Notes: generated by a model not told the origin, from the sequence alone. DNA of 52,932 bases from Peptostreptococcus anaerobius VPI 4330 = DSM 2949 (GCF_000381525.1 NZ_KB906615.1:1-52932); one strand, 5' to 3'; positions 16,303-26,001 are shown, counted from the stretch's first letter. Made by a program: numbers and translations.

Positions 16303-16884
16303 ATGGAGATATTACAAAATGTAGATAAATTATTATATATGGCCCAAGATAACATGGTTCTCTCAATTATAAGTGGATTTTTCTTGGCCTATATAGAAAG
16401 TTTTATACCAATGATACCTATTCTGGTAATAGGGGCTGCTAACGGAGCAATAAATGGTCTATTTTTAGGATTTGCTATCACTTGGTTGGGATCTTGTGCA
16501 GGTGCATTTTCGGTATTTTTAATATTAAAGCACTTGATGAATAGGTCATTTTTCACAAAATTAATGGACAAGAATAACAAATTTAATAAGATGATAGCCA
16601 AAGTGAAAAAGTCTGACTTTAAATTCTTGCTTTTATTTTATACACTACCATTTTTGCCCAGCTCATTGACAACACTAGCCGCTGCCTATTGTAAGATAGA
16701 TGTGAAAAGATTTTTGCCACCTATGGTAGCAGGAAAATTTATGATGTTATTTACAATCAGTTACTTGGGAAGTGATTACCATAAATTCGTTAAGAACCCA
16801 TCTAAGCTTGTAGTTACTCTTCTTGTATTTATACTTGTATACTTAATTGGCAAAAAGGTGGAAAGTAAGATGGATTTGAGTTAA
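16303..16884 (+). CDS. DedA/VTT-domain (TVP38/TMEM64) membrane protein
   Basis: About 193 residues from the ATG at 16303, chosen because GGAGG (16294-16298) precedes it. The upstream in-frame ATG at 16276 has no ribosome site. Four or more hydrophobic helices are present. The segment FIPMIPILVIGAANGAINGLFLGFAITWLGSCAGAF matches the re-entrant G-rich core of VTT proteins, and a second half contains FYTLPFLPSSLTTLAAAYCKI (core FLPSSLTTLAAAYCKI). DedA-type proteins are flippases or transporters that keep the lipid carriers and proton motive force in order. The substrate is not known here. Confidence 0.8.
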   Translation: MEILQNVDKLLYMAQDNMVLSIISGFFLAYIESFIPMIPILVIGAANGAINGLFLGFAITWLGSCAGAFSVFLILKHLMNRSFFTKLMDKNNKFNKMIAKVKKSDFKFLLLFYTLPFLPSSLTTLAAAYCKIDVKRFLPPMVAGKFMMLFTISYLGSDYHKFVKNPSKLVVTLLVFILVYLIGKKVESKMDLS

Positions 16885-16918
16885 AATATAAGTTAACGAT
16901 AATACAAGGGAGATTTAA

Positions 16919-17629
16919 ATGAAAAAAGTTTATGTTGTAAAAGAAGGAAGAAAAAAGGGTATATTCCTGACTTGGAATGATTGTAAGGAAATGATTAGTG
17001 GATACTCAAATGCATCTTACAAGTCCTTTGAAGACCCTTATGAAGCTATAGATTACCTATTAGGAAGTGATATAGACAAGTACAGAACTAAGGCAAGAGA
17101 AGATAGGGTAGATGGCAAAGATAATAATAAGTCTGAAAACCTAGAGACTATAGACCATGAAAAGACTAGTCACAGTGTAGAGAATCAACATATAGATATT
17201 GTTATGGGTAATAGCCAAAAAATAGAGGCATATGTTGATGGTAGTTTTGATTCATCTAAAGGCACTTATGGTTCTGGTATCGTAATAATTAACGACAATA
17301 AGGTGGTTGAGACAATTTCAAGGAAGGGTCAAAACCAGGAGAATATATCGATGAGGAATGTAGCAGGTGAAATTGAGGGTGCTATGATAGCTATGGAATA
17401 TGCGATTGAAAATGGTTATGACACACTTGACCTATATTTTGACTACAATGGCATTGAAAAGTGGTGCACAGGAGAATGGAAGACAAATAAAGAAGGTACT
17501 AAAAATTATAAGCAATTCTATGATGGTATCAAGAATAGACTGAGGGTCAATTTTTATAAAGTGAAGGCACATTCGGGTGTTGATTACAATGAATTGGCCG
17601 ATAAACTAGCAAAAGAGTCATTAATATAG
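16919..17629 (+). CDS. rnhA: Ribonuclease H with N-terminal hybrid-binding (viroplasmin) domain
   Basis: 236 residues. Residues 1-~50 form the RNA:DNA hybrid-binding domain (KVYVVKEGRKKGIF, then YKSFEDPYEAIDYL), as in eukaryotic-type RNase H1. A charged linker follows, and the catalytic domain starts near 100 with AYVDGSFD (first Asp). GEIEGAMIAMEYAI carries the Glu, and DLYFDYNGIEKW carries the second Asp. A final Asp is in NELADKLAKE. It cuts RNA in RNA:DNA hybrids such as Okazaki primers and R-loops. This two-domain form occurs in many Clostridia. Confidence 0.93.
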   Translation: MKKVYVVKEGRKKGIFLTWNDCKEMISGYSNASYKSFEDPYEAIDYLLGSDIDKYRTKAREDRVDGKDNNKSENLETIDHEKTSHSVENQHIDIVMGNSQKIEAYVDGSFDSSKGTYGSGIVIINDNKVVETISRKGQNQENISMRNVAGEIEGAMIAMEYAIENGYDTLDLYFDYNGIEKWCTGEWKTNKEGTKNYKQFYDGIKNRLRVNFYKVKAHSGVDYNELADKLAKESLI

Positions 17630-17668
17630 ACCATGAAAAAATATTTATAACAAATATTCAAAATTTGA

Positions 17669-17697
17669 TTGATAAAAGTGTCATAATTTGTTATTAT
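17669..17697 (+). promoter_or_regulatory. Probable promoter for the small membrane protein
   Basis: TTGATA (17669-17674), a 17-bp spacer and TATTAT (17692-17697), ~130 bp before the GTG start at 17831. Confidence 0.5.
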
Positions 17698-17830
17698 ATT
17701 GGTAGGGTTAATTTATGTTAAGAGTTTAGATTTATAAGTTAGTATACTTTTTGGGTTATTATATATGAGTAAGTATCATATATTTCAAATAGTTATTTCA
17801 CTTATGGGTAAGTTGGAAGGTGGTGAAGAC

Positions 17831-18157
17831 GTGAGAGACCTAATTGTAAAAGTAAAGAGTTTTTGGAGTCGTACACTTAGGTATGTCGTGTTTTCATTTA
17901 TAACTGCTATTCCAGTAACAATGGCTCTTTTAATTTTGAATGCTTTTCTTGGAGTTAAAGCTTCATTTGGCTTCTATACTTGGATAATAATTGGAGTTAT
18001 TGGACTTTGTACTGCTGCTCAGATGGCTAAAAATTGTGATAAGCTGTTTACTCCTATCAATAGGAAACTTATCATCAAGCTTGAACAAGAAAGACTTGAA
18101 AGAGCAAGGCTTAACAACAGGAGAAAGAACAAGAAGTCACAAGGCAAAGTTTCATAA
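17831..18157 (+). CDS. Small two-helix membrane protein of unknown function
   Basis: About 108 residues from a GTG at 17831 preceded by AAGGTGG at 7-nt spacing. The in-frame ATG at 17765 has no ribosome site. Two membrane helices (VVFSFITAIPVTMALLILNA and TWIIIGVIGLCTAAQMA) are followed by a strongly basic tail (LEQERLERARLNNRRKNKK) that should stay in the cytoplasm. I recognise no family. It stands alone, with a promoter upstream and a terminator downstream. Confidence 0.6.
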   Translation: MRDLIVKVKSFWSRTLRYVVFSFITAIPVTMALLILNAFLGVKASFGFYTWIIIGVIGLCTAAQMAKNCDKLFTPINRKLIIKLEQERLERARLNNRRKNKKSQGKVS

Positions 18158-18168
18158 TTTAGATATTT

Positions 18169-18201
18169 ACACAGTGGATTTGATTATTCACTGTGTTTTT
18201 T
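18169..18201 (+). terminator. Rho-independent terminator
   Basis: Stem ACACAGTG / CACTGTGT with a 12-nt loop and six Ts. It lies between two convergent genes and may also slow transcripts coming from the repressor gene. Confidence 0.8.
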
Positions 18202-18207
18202 GTTAAT

Positions 18208-18888
18208 TTACAAGAGCACACTATAGAATACAACCTTGCCAATAAGTATAAGTTCTTGCGAATTATCATAGGATATTATTAAATCTTTAAAACAGTCATC
18301 ATAACTTTCTGGGCTAAAAATAAATCTTTTATTCTTTTTATCGTTGGTAAATCTTTTTACAGAATATGAGTAATTATGGCTGAATACAACTATATCTCCA
18401 GTTGAAATACTTTTGATATCATAGTCTCTAGCAACAAGAATATTGGCACCGTCTGGTATGGTCCTATTCATACTTTCTCCATTTACCTTCATAACTACCA
18501 TATCTTTTCTAGACTTGTACTTTCCTAGCATACTATCAGGAATGTCTATATAGTCAAATTCTTCTTGAGGGTCTATCAAGTCCGGAATTCCAGCAGATAC
18601 TGATCCACTTATAAGGGGGTATGAGTGTATATTAAGACTTGTCGGTTCACTTGATTTATATGTTTCTAAAAGTTCCATCTCTTCTGAATTACACATTAGC
18701 CAGTCTGGGTTAATATTTAGGGCATCTGCAATAATAAATATCTTATCAGGTTTTGGAAGGTATTTACCTGACATATACGAACTTAGGGAACCTTTGTTGA
18801 TTTTTGTTAGTTTAGAAAGCTTGTATTGACTTATGTATCTAGTTTTCATAGCAAGTTTTAATCTGCTTATAAATATTTGTTTTTCCAT
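18208..18888 (-). CDS. XRE-HTH / S24-domain repressor (CI-like)
   Basis: 226 residues. The N-terminal XRE helix-turn-helix (residues ~8-62) contains QYKLSKLTKINKGSLSSYM. The C-terminal S24 domain has VNGESMNRTIPDG, with the nucleophile Ser in GESM, and NYSYSVKRF, with the general-base Lys. A plausible self-cleavage site is SAGIPD (Ala-Gly) near residue 98. This is the layout of phage and ICE repressors destroyed through RecA after DNA damage. No phage or ICE genes surround it, so it is either an orphan or a chromosomal stress regulator. GGAGG precedes the ATG at 18888. Confidence 0.85.
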   Translation of the reverse strand: MEKQIFISRLKLAMKTRYISQYKLSKLTKINKGSLSSYMSGKYLPKPDKIFIIADALNINPDWLMCNSEEMELLETYKSSEPTSLNIHSYPLISGSVSAGIPDLIDPQEEFDYIDIPDSMLGKYKSRKDMVVMKVNGESMNRTIPDGANILVARDYDIKSISTGDIVVFSHNYSYSVKRFTNDKKNKRFIFSPESYDDCFKDLIISYDNSQELILIGKVVFYSVLL

Positions 18889-18910
18889 ACTCGAACCTCC
18901 TATATGTTCT

Positions 18911-18938
18911 ATTATACCATATGGTTTAGAAAACGCAA
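18911..18938 (-). promoter_or_regulatory. Promoter of the S24 repressor with possible operator
   Basis: Reverse strand TTGCGT (18938-18933), a 16-bp spacer and TATAAT (18916-18911). A perfect 10-bp palindrome ACCATATGGT (18916-18925) fills the spacer next to the -10, a good place for autorepression. Operator identity is inferred. Confidence 0.5.
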
Positions 18939-19202
18939 CCTATATTTTTATCAAATTGAAAAAAAACATTTCAAATATATTCTTATTCATGTTAATATAA
19001 GTATAGATAAGTTTTGAAAATTTTGATGTTTATATATTGATATAAAACAAAATGAAATTTTCGAGATTACAGTTATTGATTAGGGGGTATCTTTTAATAA
19101 TAGTATTTTATACTATTATTTTTAGTATTATGCTTTTTTGAGCACTATACTATATAGAAATTATTTGTATTATATTAGGTAAGAATTTAGCGGAGGAATT
19201 AT
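18939..19202. other. Intergenic region with an AT hairpin before the VanW-type gene
   Basis: Most of this stretch is AT-rich with no recognisable gene. At 19096-19120 a perfect 10-bp inverted repeat (AATAATAGTA / TACTATTATT, 5-nt loop) is followed by TTTTAG. It may be a weak terminator or leader hairpin for the gene at 19203. A clear promoter was not found. Confidence 0.5.
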
Positions 19203-20645
19203 ATGAGTTTTTTAAGTGAAAACAAGAAGGTAATAATACCTGTAGGGGTAGTTGTTGCTGTACTAGCAATTGGAACGGGCATCTTGTCTGCACAAGTTTC
19301 GTCGGATAAGATAGCTAAAAATGTAAGTATTGCCGGTGTTAATCTAGGTGGTAAGACAAAGGCAGAAGCTCTTAAGGCTTTGGATAGTCAGTCTAAGTTT
19401 AAAAATATTAACTTAAAACACGCCAAGAAATATTGGACTGTATCTGTTGATGATATTGACCTTAATATAGACTTTTCAAAGACAGTTGACAAGGCATATA
19501 GGGTAAATAGGGATGGTGGCTTTTTCTCCAATTCTATATCTATGCTAAGGTCTGACTTTGGAAAAAAGACTAGCGTACCACTTGAAATGGACTATAGTGA
19601 TGCTAAATTAGAAGAAAAGCTAGTTGAAATTAAGGGTGAGTTGGATAGCCCTGTAAAAAATGCAACTTTAGAATACAAAAATGAAAAAACAAGTGTTATA
19701 CCTGAAGAATCAGGTAGAGAAATGAAAGTATTGGCATCAAAGTCTAAGATTAAAAATGAACTTAAAAAAGATAATTTTGATATTGACTTAGTTGTTAAGC
19801 TAGAAGAAGCTAAGTTTAAAGCAGCAGACCTTAAGGGAATAGATACCTTGTTGGGAGCTTATTCAACAAACTACGGTGGTGTTGCAGGTAGAAGTTACAA
19901 TATAGAAAAATCTGCAAGAGATACTAACGGTGTTGTTTTAAAACCGGGCGAAGAATTCTCTTTTAATGGTCTTACAGGAGACAAGACCCTTGCAAGGGGT
20001 TATAAGGTTGCACCAGTAATAGAGAGTGGTCAACTGGTACCAGGTATTGGCGGTGGTGTTTGTCAGACTTCATCGACTATATTTAATGCTGCACTCCTAG
20101 CTGGTATGGAAATAACAACTAGAAGAAACCATACTATACCATCAGATTATGTTGACTTGGGCCGTGATGCGACAGTAGCTGACGGTAACCCAGGTCAGGA
20201 CTTTAAGTTTAAAAATCCGTTCAAACACAATGTATATATCAAGAACTATACTCTAAATGGCAAGCTTCATTCTCAGATATATGGCTCTAAAGAAGATTTC
20301 CAGAAAATAGATATATCTACTCAGATGTTGGGATCATTCGGTGGTGGAAACAAGACAGTTGTTGATGCTAGCGTGCCTGCAGGTAAAAAAGTAGTAGTCA
20401 AGTATGGAAGACCTGGATATAGTGTAGCAACATATAGAATATTTAAGGACGAACAAGGCAATACAGTAAAGACTGAAAAGATTGCCATAAGTACTTATCC
20501 AGCCCAGGTAGGTCTTATAAAAGTAGGACCTGCTAAGCCAGCAGCTAAACCTAATCCAGGTGCTAAACGTGGTCCAAATCAGCAGTCAGGACCAGCTGTT
20601 GGTGGAACTACTGGACAAGTTGTTTCACCTGGTAGAGGAATATAA
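19203..20645 (+). CDS. VanW-family exported protein with PG-binding and G5-type regions
   Basis: 480 residues. An N-terminal uncleaved or cleavable membrane segment (VIIPVGVVVAVLAIGTGILSA) leads to an outside region. Residues ~35-210 look like two YoaR/PG_binding_4-type repeats (VSIAGVNLGGKTKAEALKAL). The VanW domain follows (~220-360: YNIEKSARDTNGVVLKPGEE, GGGVCQTSSTIFNAALLAGM, RRNHTIPSDYVDLGRDATV). A G5-like segment (VVKYGRPGYSVATYRIFKDE) and a Gly/Pro/Gln-rich tail complete it. It is thought to act at the cell wall; the exact role is unknown. Despite the name, no vancomycin-resistance genes are nearby. GGAGG precedes the ATG. Confidence 0.88.
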   Translation: MSFLSENKKVIIPVGVVVAVLAIGTGILSAQVSSDKIAKNVSIAGVNLGGKTKAEALKALDSQSKFKNINLKHAKKYWTVSVDDIDLNIDFSKTVDKAYRVNRDGGFFSNSISMLRSDFGKKTSVPLEMDYSDAKLEEKLVEIKGELDSPVKNATLEYKNEKTSVIPEESGREMKVLASKSKIKNELKKDNFDIDLVVKLEEAKFKAADLKGIDTLLGAYSTNYGGVAGRSYNIEKSARDTNGVVLKPGEEFSFNGLTGDKTLARGYKVAPVIESGQLVPGIGGGVCQTSSTIFNAALLAGMEITTRRNHTIPSDYVDLGRDATVADGNPGQDFKFKNPFKHNVYIKNYTLNGKLHSQIYGSKEDFQKIDISTQMLGSFGGGNKTVVDASVPAGKKVVVKYGRPGYSVATYRIFKDEQGNTVKTEKIAISTYPAQVGLIKVGPAKPAAKPNPGAKRGPNQQSGPAVGGTTGQVVSPGRGI

Positions 20646-20669
20646 GAACAATATAATAAAAAAATGACT

Positions 20670-20697
20670 AAGTCCTAGATATTCTAGGACTTTTTTA
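20670..20697 (+). terminator. Rho-independent terminator
   Basis: Perfect 10-bp stem AAGTCCTAGA / TCTAGGACTT with a 3-nt loop and a T-run. Confidence 0.9.
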
Positions 20698-20781
20698 TAT
20701 AATAGTCACTAAATGACTAAATATCTGCTATAATTGAGTGTGTAAGAAAAATTTAATTAAGTTTAGAGTATGGGAGGATTT

Positions 20782-21648
20782 ATGAGTCAGGTTAGAGATA
20801 GATTGAAGGAACACCCTAGTCTTAGAATGGCAACTATGGTACTAGGATTGAGTATTTCGGCGGTAGGAGTAAATGGTTTTTTAAGGCAGGCTCACCTACT
20901 AAGTGGTGGAGTTACTGGTCTTGCTACTGTTATTAACTACTTAACCGGTGTCAATGTAGGTTTGATGACATTTTTGATCAATGTTCCAATTTTTATTTTA
21001 GGATTTATATATCTTAAGAAGGATTTTTGTATTATGAGTATGATAAATATGATTATATACTCTTTTATATTGGGTATGACCCAAAATGTCGGTGGCATTA
21101 TACCAGTGCATGATATGTTCTTACAGACTATATTCGGTGGTTTCTTAAACGGTTTAGGTATAGGACTTGTCTTTAGGGCTAGGGCATCTACAGGAGGTAC
21201 TGATATACTTTGTGCTATTATCAAGATGAAGAGTAATGTTGAGATCAAAAATTCCAACTTTGCATTTAATGTAGGTGTTGTTATGGTTGGAACAGCATTT
21301 TTTGGTCTTACTCTTGGATTATATACTCTTATAGGATTTTATGTTAGTTCTCTTGCATTAGGTTTTATCAAGGATGCTATGAATTATCAAAAGTCACTAT
21401 TGATAATTACTGATGAGCCTGAGAAGATTGCAAAAGACATAATGAGAGACCTTGTAAGGGGGGTTACCTTCCTAAATGCTGAAGGAGCCTACACAAAGAA
21501 GCCAAAGAAGATTGTATATACAGTAGCTTTAACGAGTGAAATACCTAGGATAAAAGACATAGCTTTTAGGCATGATAAGAAGGCCTTTATATCTGTTAGT
21601 GACATTACAGAAGTAAAGGGTAGGGGATTTAAAGCAAAAGACATATAA
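20782..21648 (+). CDS. YitT-family membrane protein (DUF161 + DUF2179)
   Basis: 288 residues. Five or so hydrophobic helices make up the YitT/DUF161 part, with the typical GVNGFLRQAHLLSGGVTGLA, GIGLVFRARASTGGTDIL and a GFYVSSLALGF helix. The C-terminal soluble DUF2179 domain (~220-288) includes TFLNAEGAYTKKPKKIVY and FISVSDITEVKGRGF. The family is common in Firmicutes with no settled function. The start at 20782 is used because GGGAGG (20772-20777) precedes it; the ATG at 20770 overlaps that site. An extended -10 (TGCTATAAT, ending 20734) lies upstream. Confidence 0.88.
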   Translation: MSQVRDRLKEHPSLRMATMVLGLSISAVGVNGFLRQAHLLSGGVTGLATVINYLTGVNVGLMTFLINVPIFILGFIYLKKDFCIMSMINMIIYSFILGMTQNVGGIIPVHDMFLQTIFGGFLNGLGIGLVFRARASTGGTDILCAIIKMKSNVEIKNSNFAFNVGVVMVGTAFFGLTLGLYTLIGFYVSSLALGFIKDAMNYQKSLLIITDEPEKIAKDIMRDLVRGVTFLNAEGAYTKKPKKIVYTVALTSEIPRIKDIAFRHDKKAFISVSDITEVKGRGFKAKDI

Positions 21649-21679
21649 TCTAGATAAAAAAACAATTTTATTTGAAATA

Positions 21680-21695
21680 AGTATTTTAAAATACT
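21680..21695. repeat. Perfect 16-bp palindrome
   Basis: AGTATTTTAAAATACT lies between the YitT gene and the MORN gene, upstream of a TATAAT at 21707-21712. It may be an operator or a weak terminator; nothing decides between them. Confidence 0.4.
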
Positions 21696-21761
21696 AGTAA
21701 GTGTACTATAATATATAGAGTGGTAAATTGAGCTTATTTTTAATGAATGGAGGTAGTTAAT

Positions 21762-22709
21762 TTGAGTTTATCAAAAAACTATGTTGAACTTTATAGCAAC
21801 TACTTTAGAGAGATAGATGATATAAAGAAGAGCCTAAAGATGTTCAAATTAAAAAAGAATACAGCTTTAAAGTTGGGCATTTTTGCTTCAGATGAAGAGG
21901 TTTCTGAACTTGAAGAATATCTCTTAGGTGTCACTCCAAAGAATGATACTGCGAATGATAAAGAAGCAAATCAAGAATATATAGAGAACACAAAGAAAGA
22001 GTTGTCTAAAAACGAAAACTTAGCAGACATATTAGACATACTAGAAGATGAAGATAAGAACAGCGCTGCTAAGGCAAATGATATGGTTCAGATATACAGG
22101 TTCACAAATGGGGATATGTATATAGGAAGGCTACTTGATGGCAAGATGATAGGGATAGGTTCTTACATATTTGCGCCAAAAGAAGATGATGAGGGCAATA
22201 TAAATACAGAGTATATCGGCAACTTTGTCAATGGTATTAGGGAAGGAAAGGGAACTTTCACATTCTCAAATGGCAATGAATACATAGGTAACTTTGTAGA
22301 CAACAAGAGCAATGGTGTTGGAAGAATGAAATACAATAATGGCGACGAGTACCTTGGCAACTGGGAAGAAGGAACCAAAGAAGGTATGGGTATATATACT
22401 TGGAAGAATGGCTATATGTATATAGGAGACTTTAAGGATGGCAAGATGGACGGAGAGGGTTCATGTTTCAATTCTAAGGGTGAGCTAGTATATAGTGGTG
22501 AGTGGCTAAAGGGCCAGATTCATGGTAAGGGCAAGTATATATGGAACAAGAACAAGTACTATGAAGGTGATTTTGTTCAAGGTGAGAAGCACGGAACAGG
22601 AGTTTTTTACTTGAATTCACAGCCAGTTTACACAGGTACTTGGAAGTTCGACAAGCCTAGTATTTTTGATAAATCATTTGACGAGGTCTTTGCAAATATT
22701 GAGTTTTAA
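21762..22709 (+). CDS. MORN-repeat protein
   Basis: About 315 residues. I place the start at the TTG at 21762, which has GGAGGT (21749-21754) at 7-nt spacing; the in-frame ATG at 21747 overlaps that site and has none of its own. Residues ~1-110 are charged and helical with no known domain. From ~115 seven complete MORN repeats follow, plus a partial eighth, each of the form YIGxFxxGxxxGxGxxxxxxG (e.g. YIGNFVNGIREGKGTFTFSN). MORN repeats form elongated beta sheets used for protein or lipid contacts. No signal peptide is visible, so it is probably cytosolic. The role is unknown. Confidence 0.88.
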   Translation: MSLSKNYVELYSNYFREIDDIKKSLKMFKLKKNTALKLGIFASDEEVSELEEYLLGVTPKNDTANDKEANQEYIENTKKELSKNENLADILDILEDEDKNSAAKANDMVQIYRFTNGDMYIGRLLDGKMIGIGSYIFAPKEDDEGNINTEYIGNFVNGIREGKGTFTFSNGNEYIGNFVDNKSNGVGRMKYNNGDEYLGNWEEGTKEGMGIYTWKNGYMYIGDFKDGKMDGEGSCFNSKGELVYSGEWLKGQIHGKGKYIWNKNKYYEGDFVQGEKHGTGVFYLNSQPVYTGTWKFDKPSIFDKSFDEVFANIEF

Positions 22710-22714
22710 TAATT

Positions 22715-22754
22715 AATTTTACTAGTACAGACAAAATTTTACTGGTATAGACAA
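22715..22754 (+). repeat. Two tandem 20-bp copies after the MORN gene
   Basis: AATTTTACTAGTACAGACAA (22715-22734) is followed at once by AATTTTACTGGTATAGACAA (22735-22754), with two differences in 20. Confidence 0.85.
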
Positions 22755-22783
22755 ATAGGAAGAAACCATCTTCCTATTTTATT
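22753..22783 (+). terminator. Rho-independent terminator
   Basis: Perfect 10-bp stem AAATAGGAAG / CTTCCTATTT with a 7-nt loop, then TATTTTGTTG. It ends the MORN transcript. Confidence 0.85.
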
Positions 22784-22990
22784 TTGTTGCTAACTTAAGA
22801 AACCTTAATATAAAAATTTTGTTTAAAGACATATTTTAAGGAAATATATTGATTTTTTATATTTATATTGCTTAAATTATGTAAAAAAAAAGGATTTATA
22901 CAAGAAATGTCGAAATTAGTTATAGTGAAGATTGACATTTTGTAAAACATACTAAGTTTTACTTATTTAGACAGAAGGAAGTTGATATAC

Positions 22991-24829
22991 ATGGACGATA
23001 TAAAAGATATTATTGATGAAGTAAAGGCTAGAAATGATATAGCAGATGTTATTTCTGACTATTTAAAGTTGACTCCTTCTGGTTCAAATTATAAGGGTCT
23101 TTGTCCTTTCCATCATGAGAAGACACCCTCATTTAGTGTCAATACGTCCAAACAGATTTTTAAGTGCTTTGGATGTGGAGCTGGTGGAGATGTTATCAAC
23201 TTTATAATGAGAAAGGAAAATCTAGATTTTATGGATTCTGTAAAATTCCTAGCCAATAGGGCGGGAATAGAGTTCAATACTAATTTGGATGAAAAAACCA
23301 AGCAAAGACTTGCAAAGATTAAGAGATACCAAGAGATGCATACTGAAGCAGCTAGGTACTTCTATAGTCAGTTAGACAATCCTAATAATCCTGCTCTGAA
23401 GTATTTTTTGAAAAGGGGCTTGGATGTAAAGACAATCAAGAGGTTTGGATTAGGTTATTCTCCAGATTCTTGGGATAGCCTCAAAAATTATCTTGTGTCA
23501 AAAGGATATAGCCTAGAGGAATTGTTTGACGCTGGACTTGTCAGCCAAAACAAGAACAAGACAAACTATTATGACAAGTTTAGAAATAGGGTAATGTTTC
23601 CTATATTTGACTATAAGAGTAATGTGATAGGTTTTGGTGGAAGAGTCTTAGATGATTCTTTGCCCAAGTACCTAAACTCACCTGACTCTGAGTTATTTAA
23701 CAAACGAAATAATTTATATGGTCTTAACTATGCAAGAAAGAGTATAGGTCATGATAAGACTCTTATACTGGTTGAGGGTTACATGGATTTGATATCCCTT
23801 CACCAATTTGGCATAAAAAATGTAGTTGCTACCCTAGGTACAGCTCTTACAGATAACCAGGCGGTACTTTTAAAGCGCTTTGCAGATAATATGATCTTGT
23901 CCTATGACTCAGATGACGCTGGTGTAAATGCCAGTTTGAGGGCAATAGGCATATTAGAAAAACAAGGTATAAAGCCCAAGGTACTAAACTTAGGCTCATA
24001 TAAGGACCCAGATGAGTTTGTTAGAGCAAATGGTATGAACGCTATGTTAGACAGGATAGATACGGCTATTGAGGCCAACCAGTTTAGGCTGGATAGCCTG
24101 AGAAAGTCTTACAATATGGATGATAAAAAGGATGTAATAGCCTATATAAAAGAGTCATCTAAGATTGTAAAGAGGATTAAGAGCCCTATAGAAAAGGACT
24201 ACTATATAGACTACCTATCAAGTATAACGGGTACTAATTCAGATATAATAAGGTCTGAGTTTGGGATGACTTTTAGGAACTATCCGAGAAGAGATGATAA
24301 AAAACCTGCCAATACTTTTTTACATAGGCCACAAAAGGTCAGTGTTGTTGAGGATGGCAGTAAATTTATAGAATTGAATCTAATAAGGGCAATGCTCGAT
24401 AGCCGATTGGTTAGAGATACAGTGCCTCTTAAGATTAGCCTTGAGGATTTTTCAGATGAAAATAGCAAAAAGATCTATGAGAAGGTTTCAAATGTTGATA
24501 ATAAGGGCATTAAAGTAAGTAAGGATGGGAGCATCAAGCTTGAAGATGTATATTCAGATGATATTGACATTGATTATATCAAGAAGCTTGGCAGGGTAAA
24601 GCTAAATGTCGAATTCAATGACTTAAACGAGGTTGATAAGATAATTAATAGCTTTATGAGGGAAAGCTCCGAAAAAAGATTAGAGGAATTATTCAAACAG
24701 CAAGAAATTTTGGAAAACAGAAGAAAGACAATAAAAAATAATAGCCAGGAAGCGAAAGAGGTTGACTTAGAAATTATGGAAATAGCTTTAAAAATTGTAG
24801 CAGAAAACAAGACATTGAAAAAATTCTAG
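22991..24829 (+). CDS. dnaG: DNA primase
   Basis: About 612 residues. The N-terminal CHC2 zinc finger is [11 protein letters not shown] with [11 protein letters not shown]. The central TOPRIM core contains [25 protein letters not shown] and the acidic [10 protein letters not shown]-terminal helicase-binding region follows from ~430. It makes the RNA primers for replication with DnaB. Start: the ATG at 22991 has AGAAGGAAG about 10 nt upstream; a TTG nine bases earlier would sit on that site. It forms the dnaG-sigA pair, an arrangement shared by most Firmicutes. Confidence 0.95.
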   Translation: MDDIKDIIDEVKARNDIADVISDYLKLTPSGSNYKGLCPFHHEKTPSFSVNTSKQIFKCFGCGAGGDVINFIMRKENLDFMDSVKFLANRAGIEFNTNLDEKTKQRLAKIKRYQEMHTEAARYFYSQLDNPNNPALKYFLKRGLDVKTIKRFGLGYSPDSWDSLKNYLVSKGYSLEELFDAGLVSQNKNKTNYYDKFRNRVMFPIFDYKSNVIGFGGRVLDDSLPKYLNSPDSELFNKRNNLYGLNYARKSIGHDKTLILVEGYMDLISLHQFGIKNVVATLGTALTDNQAVLLKRFADNMILSYDSDDAGVNASLRAIGILEKQGIKPKVLNLGSYKDPDEFVRANGMNAMLDRIDTAIEANQFRLDSLRKSYNMDDKKDVIAYIKESSKIVKRIKSPIEKDYYIDYLSSITGTNSDIIRSEFGMTFRNYPRRDDKKPANTFLHRPQKVSVVEDGSKFIELNLIRAMLDSRLVRDTVPLKISLEDFSDENSKKIYEKVSNVDNKGIKVSKDGSIKLEDVYSDDIDIDYIKKLGRVKLNVEFNDLNEVDKIINSFMRESSEKRLEELFKQQEILENRRKTIKNNSQEAKEVDLEIMEIALKIVAENKTLKKF

Positions 24830-24843
24830 GAAGGAGGTTAGTT

Positions 24844-26001
24844 ATGGCTGAAAATATCACAAATGAAAAGGCAGAAATAAACAAGGCTGCCAAAAAGAAA
24901 TTATTGGAAAAAGGTAAGAAAGAAGGATCTGTAACCCTGTACGACATCATGGAAGCATTTCAAGACAAGGACTTAGATAAGGACGTTGCAGAAAACCTAT
25001 ATGAAACCCTAGGTAATTTAGGGATAGAAGTAATAAATGACAAGGAATTTAAAGCCGATATAAACTTGAATGAGCCAGACGACCTAGATATCAAGTCTAT
25101 AGACGAAGAATCAAGTGAAGATACCGAAACTGCAGAAACAGAGACAGCTGAGATAGCTGTACCTAAGGGTATCAGTATCGATGATCCAGTGAGGATGTAC
25201 CTAAAGGAGATAGGTAAGATACCACTACTTAAGCCACATGAAGAAGTTGAATTTGCTAGACTTATGTCAGAAGGTGATGAGAGGTCAAAGCAGAAGTTGG
25301 TTGAAGCCAATCTAAGACTAGTTGTATCTATAGCAAAGAGATACGTTGGTAGGGGTATGCTGTTCCTTGACTTGATTCAGGAGGGTAACCTTGGTCTTAT
25401 CAAGGCTGTTGAGAAGTTTGACTACAAGAAGGGTTACAAGTTCTCTACTTATGCAACATGGTGGATTAGACAGGCTATAACTAGGGCTATAGCTGATCAG
25501 GCTAGGACTATCAGAATACCTGTCCATATGGTAGAGACAATCAACAAATTGATAAGAGTATCTAGACAGCTACTACAGGAGCTAGGAAGAGATCCAAAGC
25601 CAGAAGAGATAGCCAAGGTAATGAATATGTCAGAAGATAAGGTAAGAGAGATAATGAAGATAGCACAAGATCCAGTATCTCTTGAGACACCTATAGGTGA
25701 AGAGGAAGACTCACATCTTGGTGACTTTATACCTGATGAAGATGCACCTGCACCAGCAGAGGCAGCTGCCTATTCACTACTTAAGGAGCAGATAGAGGAA
25801 GTATTGAATACTCTTAATGATAGAGAGCAGAAGGTACTTAAGTTGAGGTTTGGTCTTGAAGATGGAAGGGCTAGAACTCTTGAAGAAGTCGGCAAGGAGT
25901 TTGACGTCACAAGAGAGAGAATCCGTCAGATAGAAGCCAAGGCTCTTAGAAAATTGAGACATCCAAGCAGATCTAAGAAGTTGCGTGACTACTTAGACTA
26001 A
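24844..26001 (+). CDS. rpoD: RNA polymerase primary sigma factor (SigA/RpoD)
   Basis: 385 residues. An N-terminal region 1.1-like acidic segment (1-~115) includes [16 protein letters not shown]. Region 1.2 follows ([17 protein letters not shown]). Region 2 is nearly invariant ([40 protein letters not shown]). Region 3 contains [14 protein letters not shown], and region 4 contains [20 protein letters not shown]. It directs core polymerase to the TTGACA/TATAAT promoters seen throughout this window. It starts 14 bp after dnaG with AGGAGG and is probably cotranscribed. Its stop is followed by a terminator. Confidence 0.97.
   Translation: MAENITNEKAEINKAAKKKLLEKGKKEGSVTLYDIMEAFQDKDLDKDVAENLYETLGNLGIEVINDKEFKADINLNEPDDLDIKSIDEESSEDTETAETETAEIAVPKGISIDDPVRMYLKEIGKIPLLKPHEEVEFARLMSEGDERSKQKLVEANLRLVVSIAKRYVGRGMLFLDLIQEGNLGLIKAVEKFDYKKGYKFSTYATWWIRQAITRAIADQARTIRIPVHMVETINKLIRVSRQLLQELGRDPKPEEIAKVMNMSEDKVREIMKIAQDPVSLETPIGEEEDSHLGDFIPDEDAPAPAEAAAYSLLKEQIEEVLNTLNDREQKVLKLRFGLEDGRARTLEEVGKEFDVTRERIRQIEAKALRKLRHPSRSKKLRDYLD

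Noticed and set aside
18208-18888. Prophage remnant (with the tyrosine recombinase at 42542)
   Set aside because: The two genes are 24 kb apart with core genes between them, and no structural, excision or lysis genes or attachment sites were seen.
10742-20645. Vancomycin-resistance cluster (ddl plus VanW-domain protein)
   Set aside because: They are far apart, no vanH, vanX, vanR or vanS is present, and VanW domains are common in cell-wall proteins unrelated to resistance.
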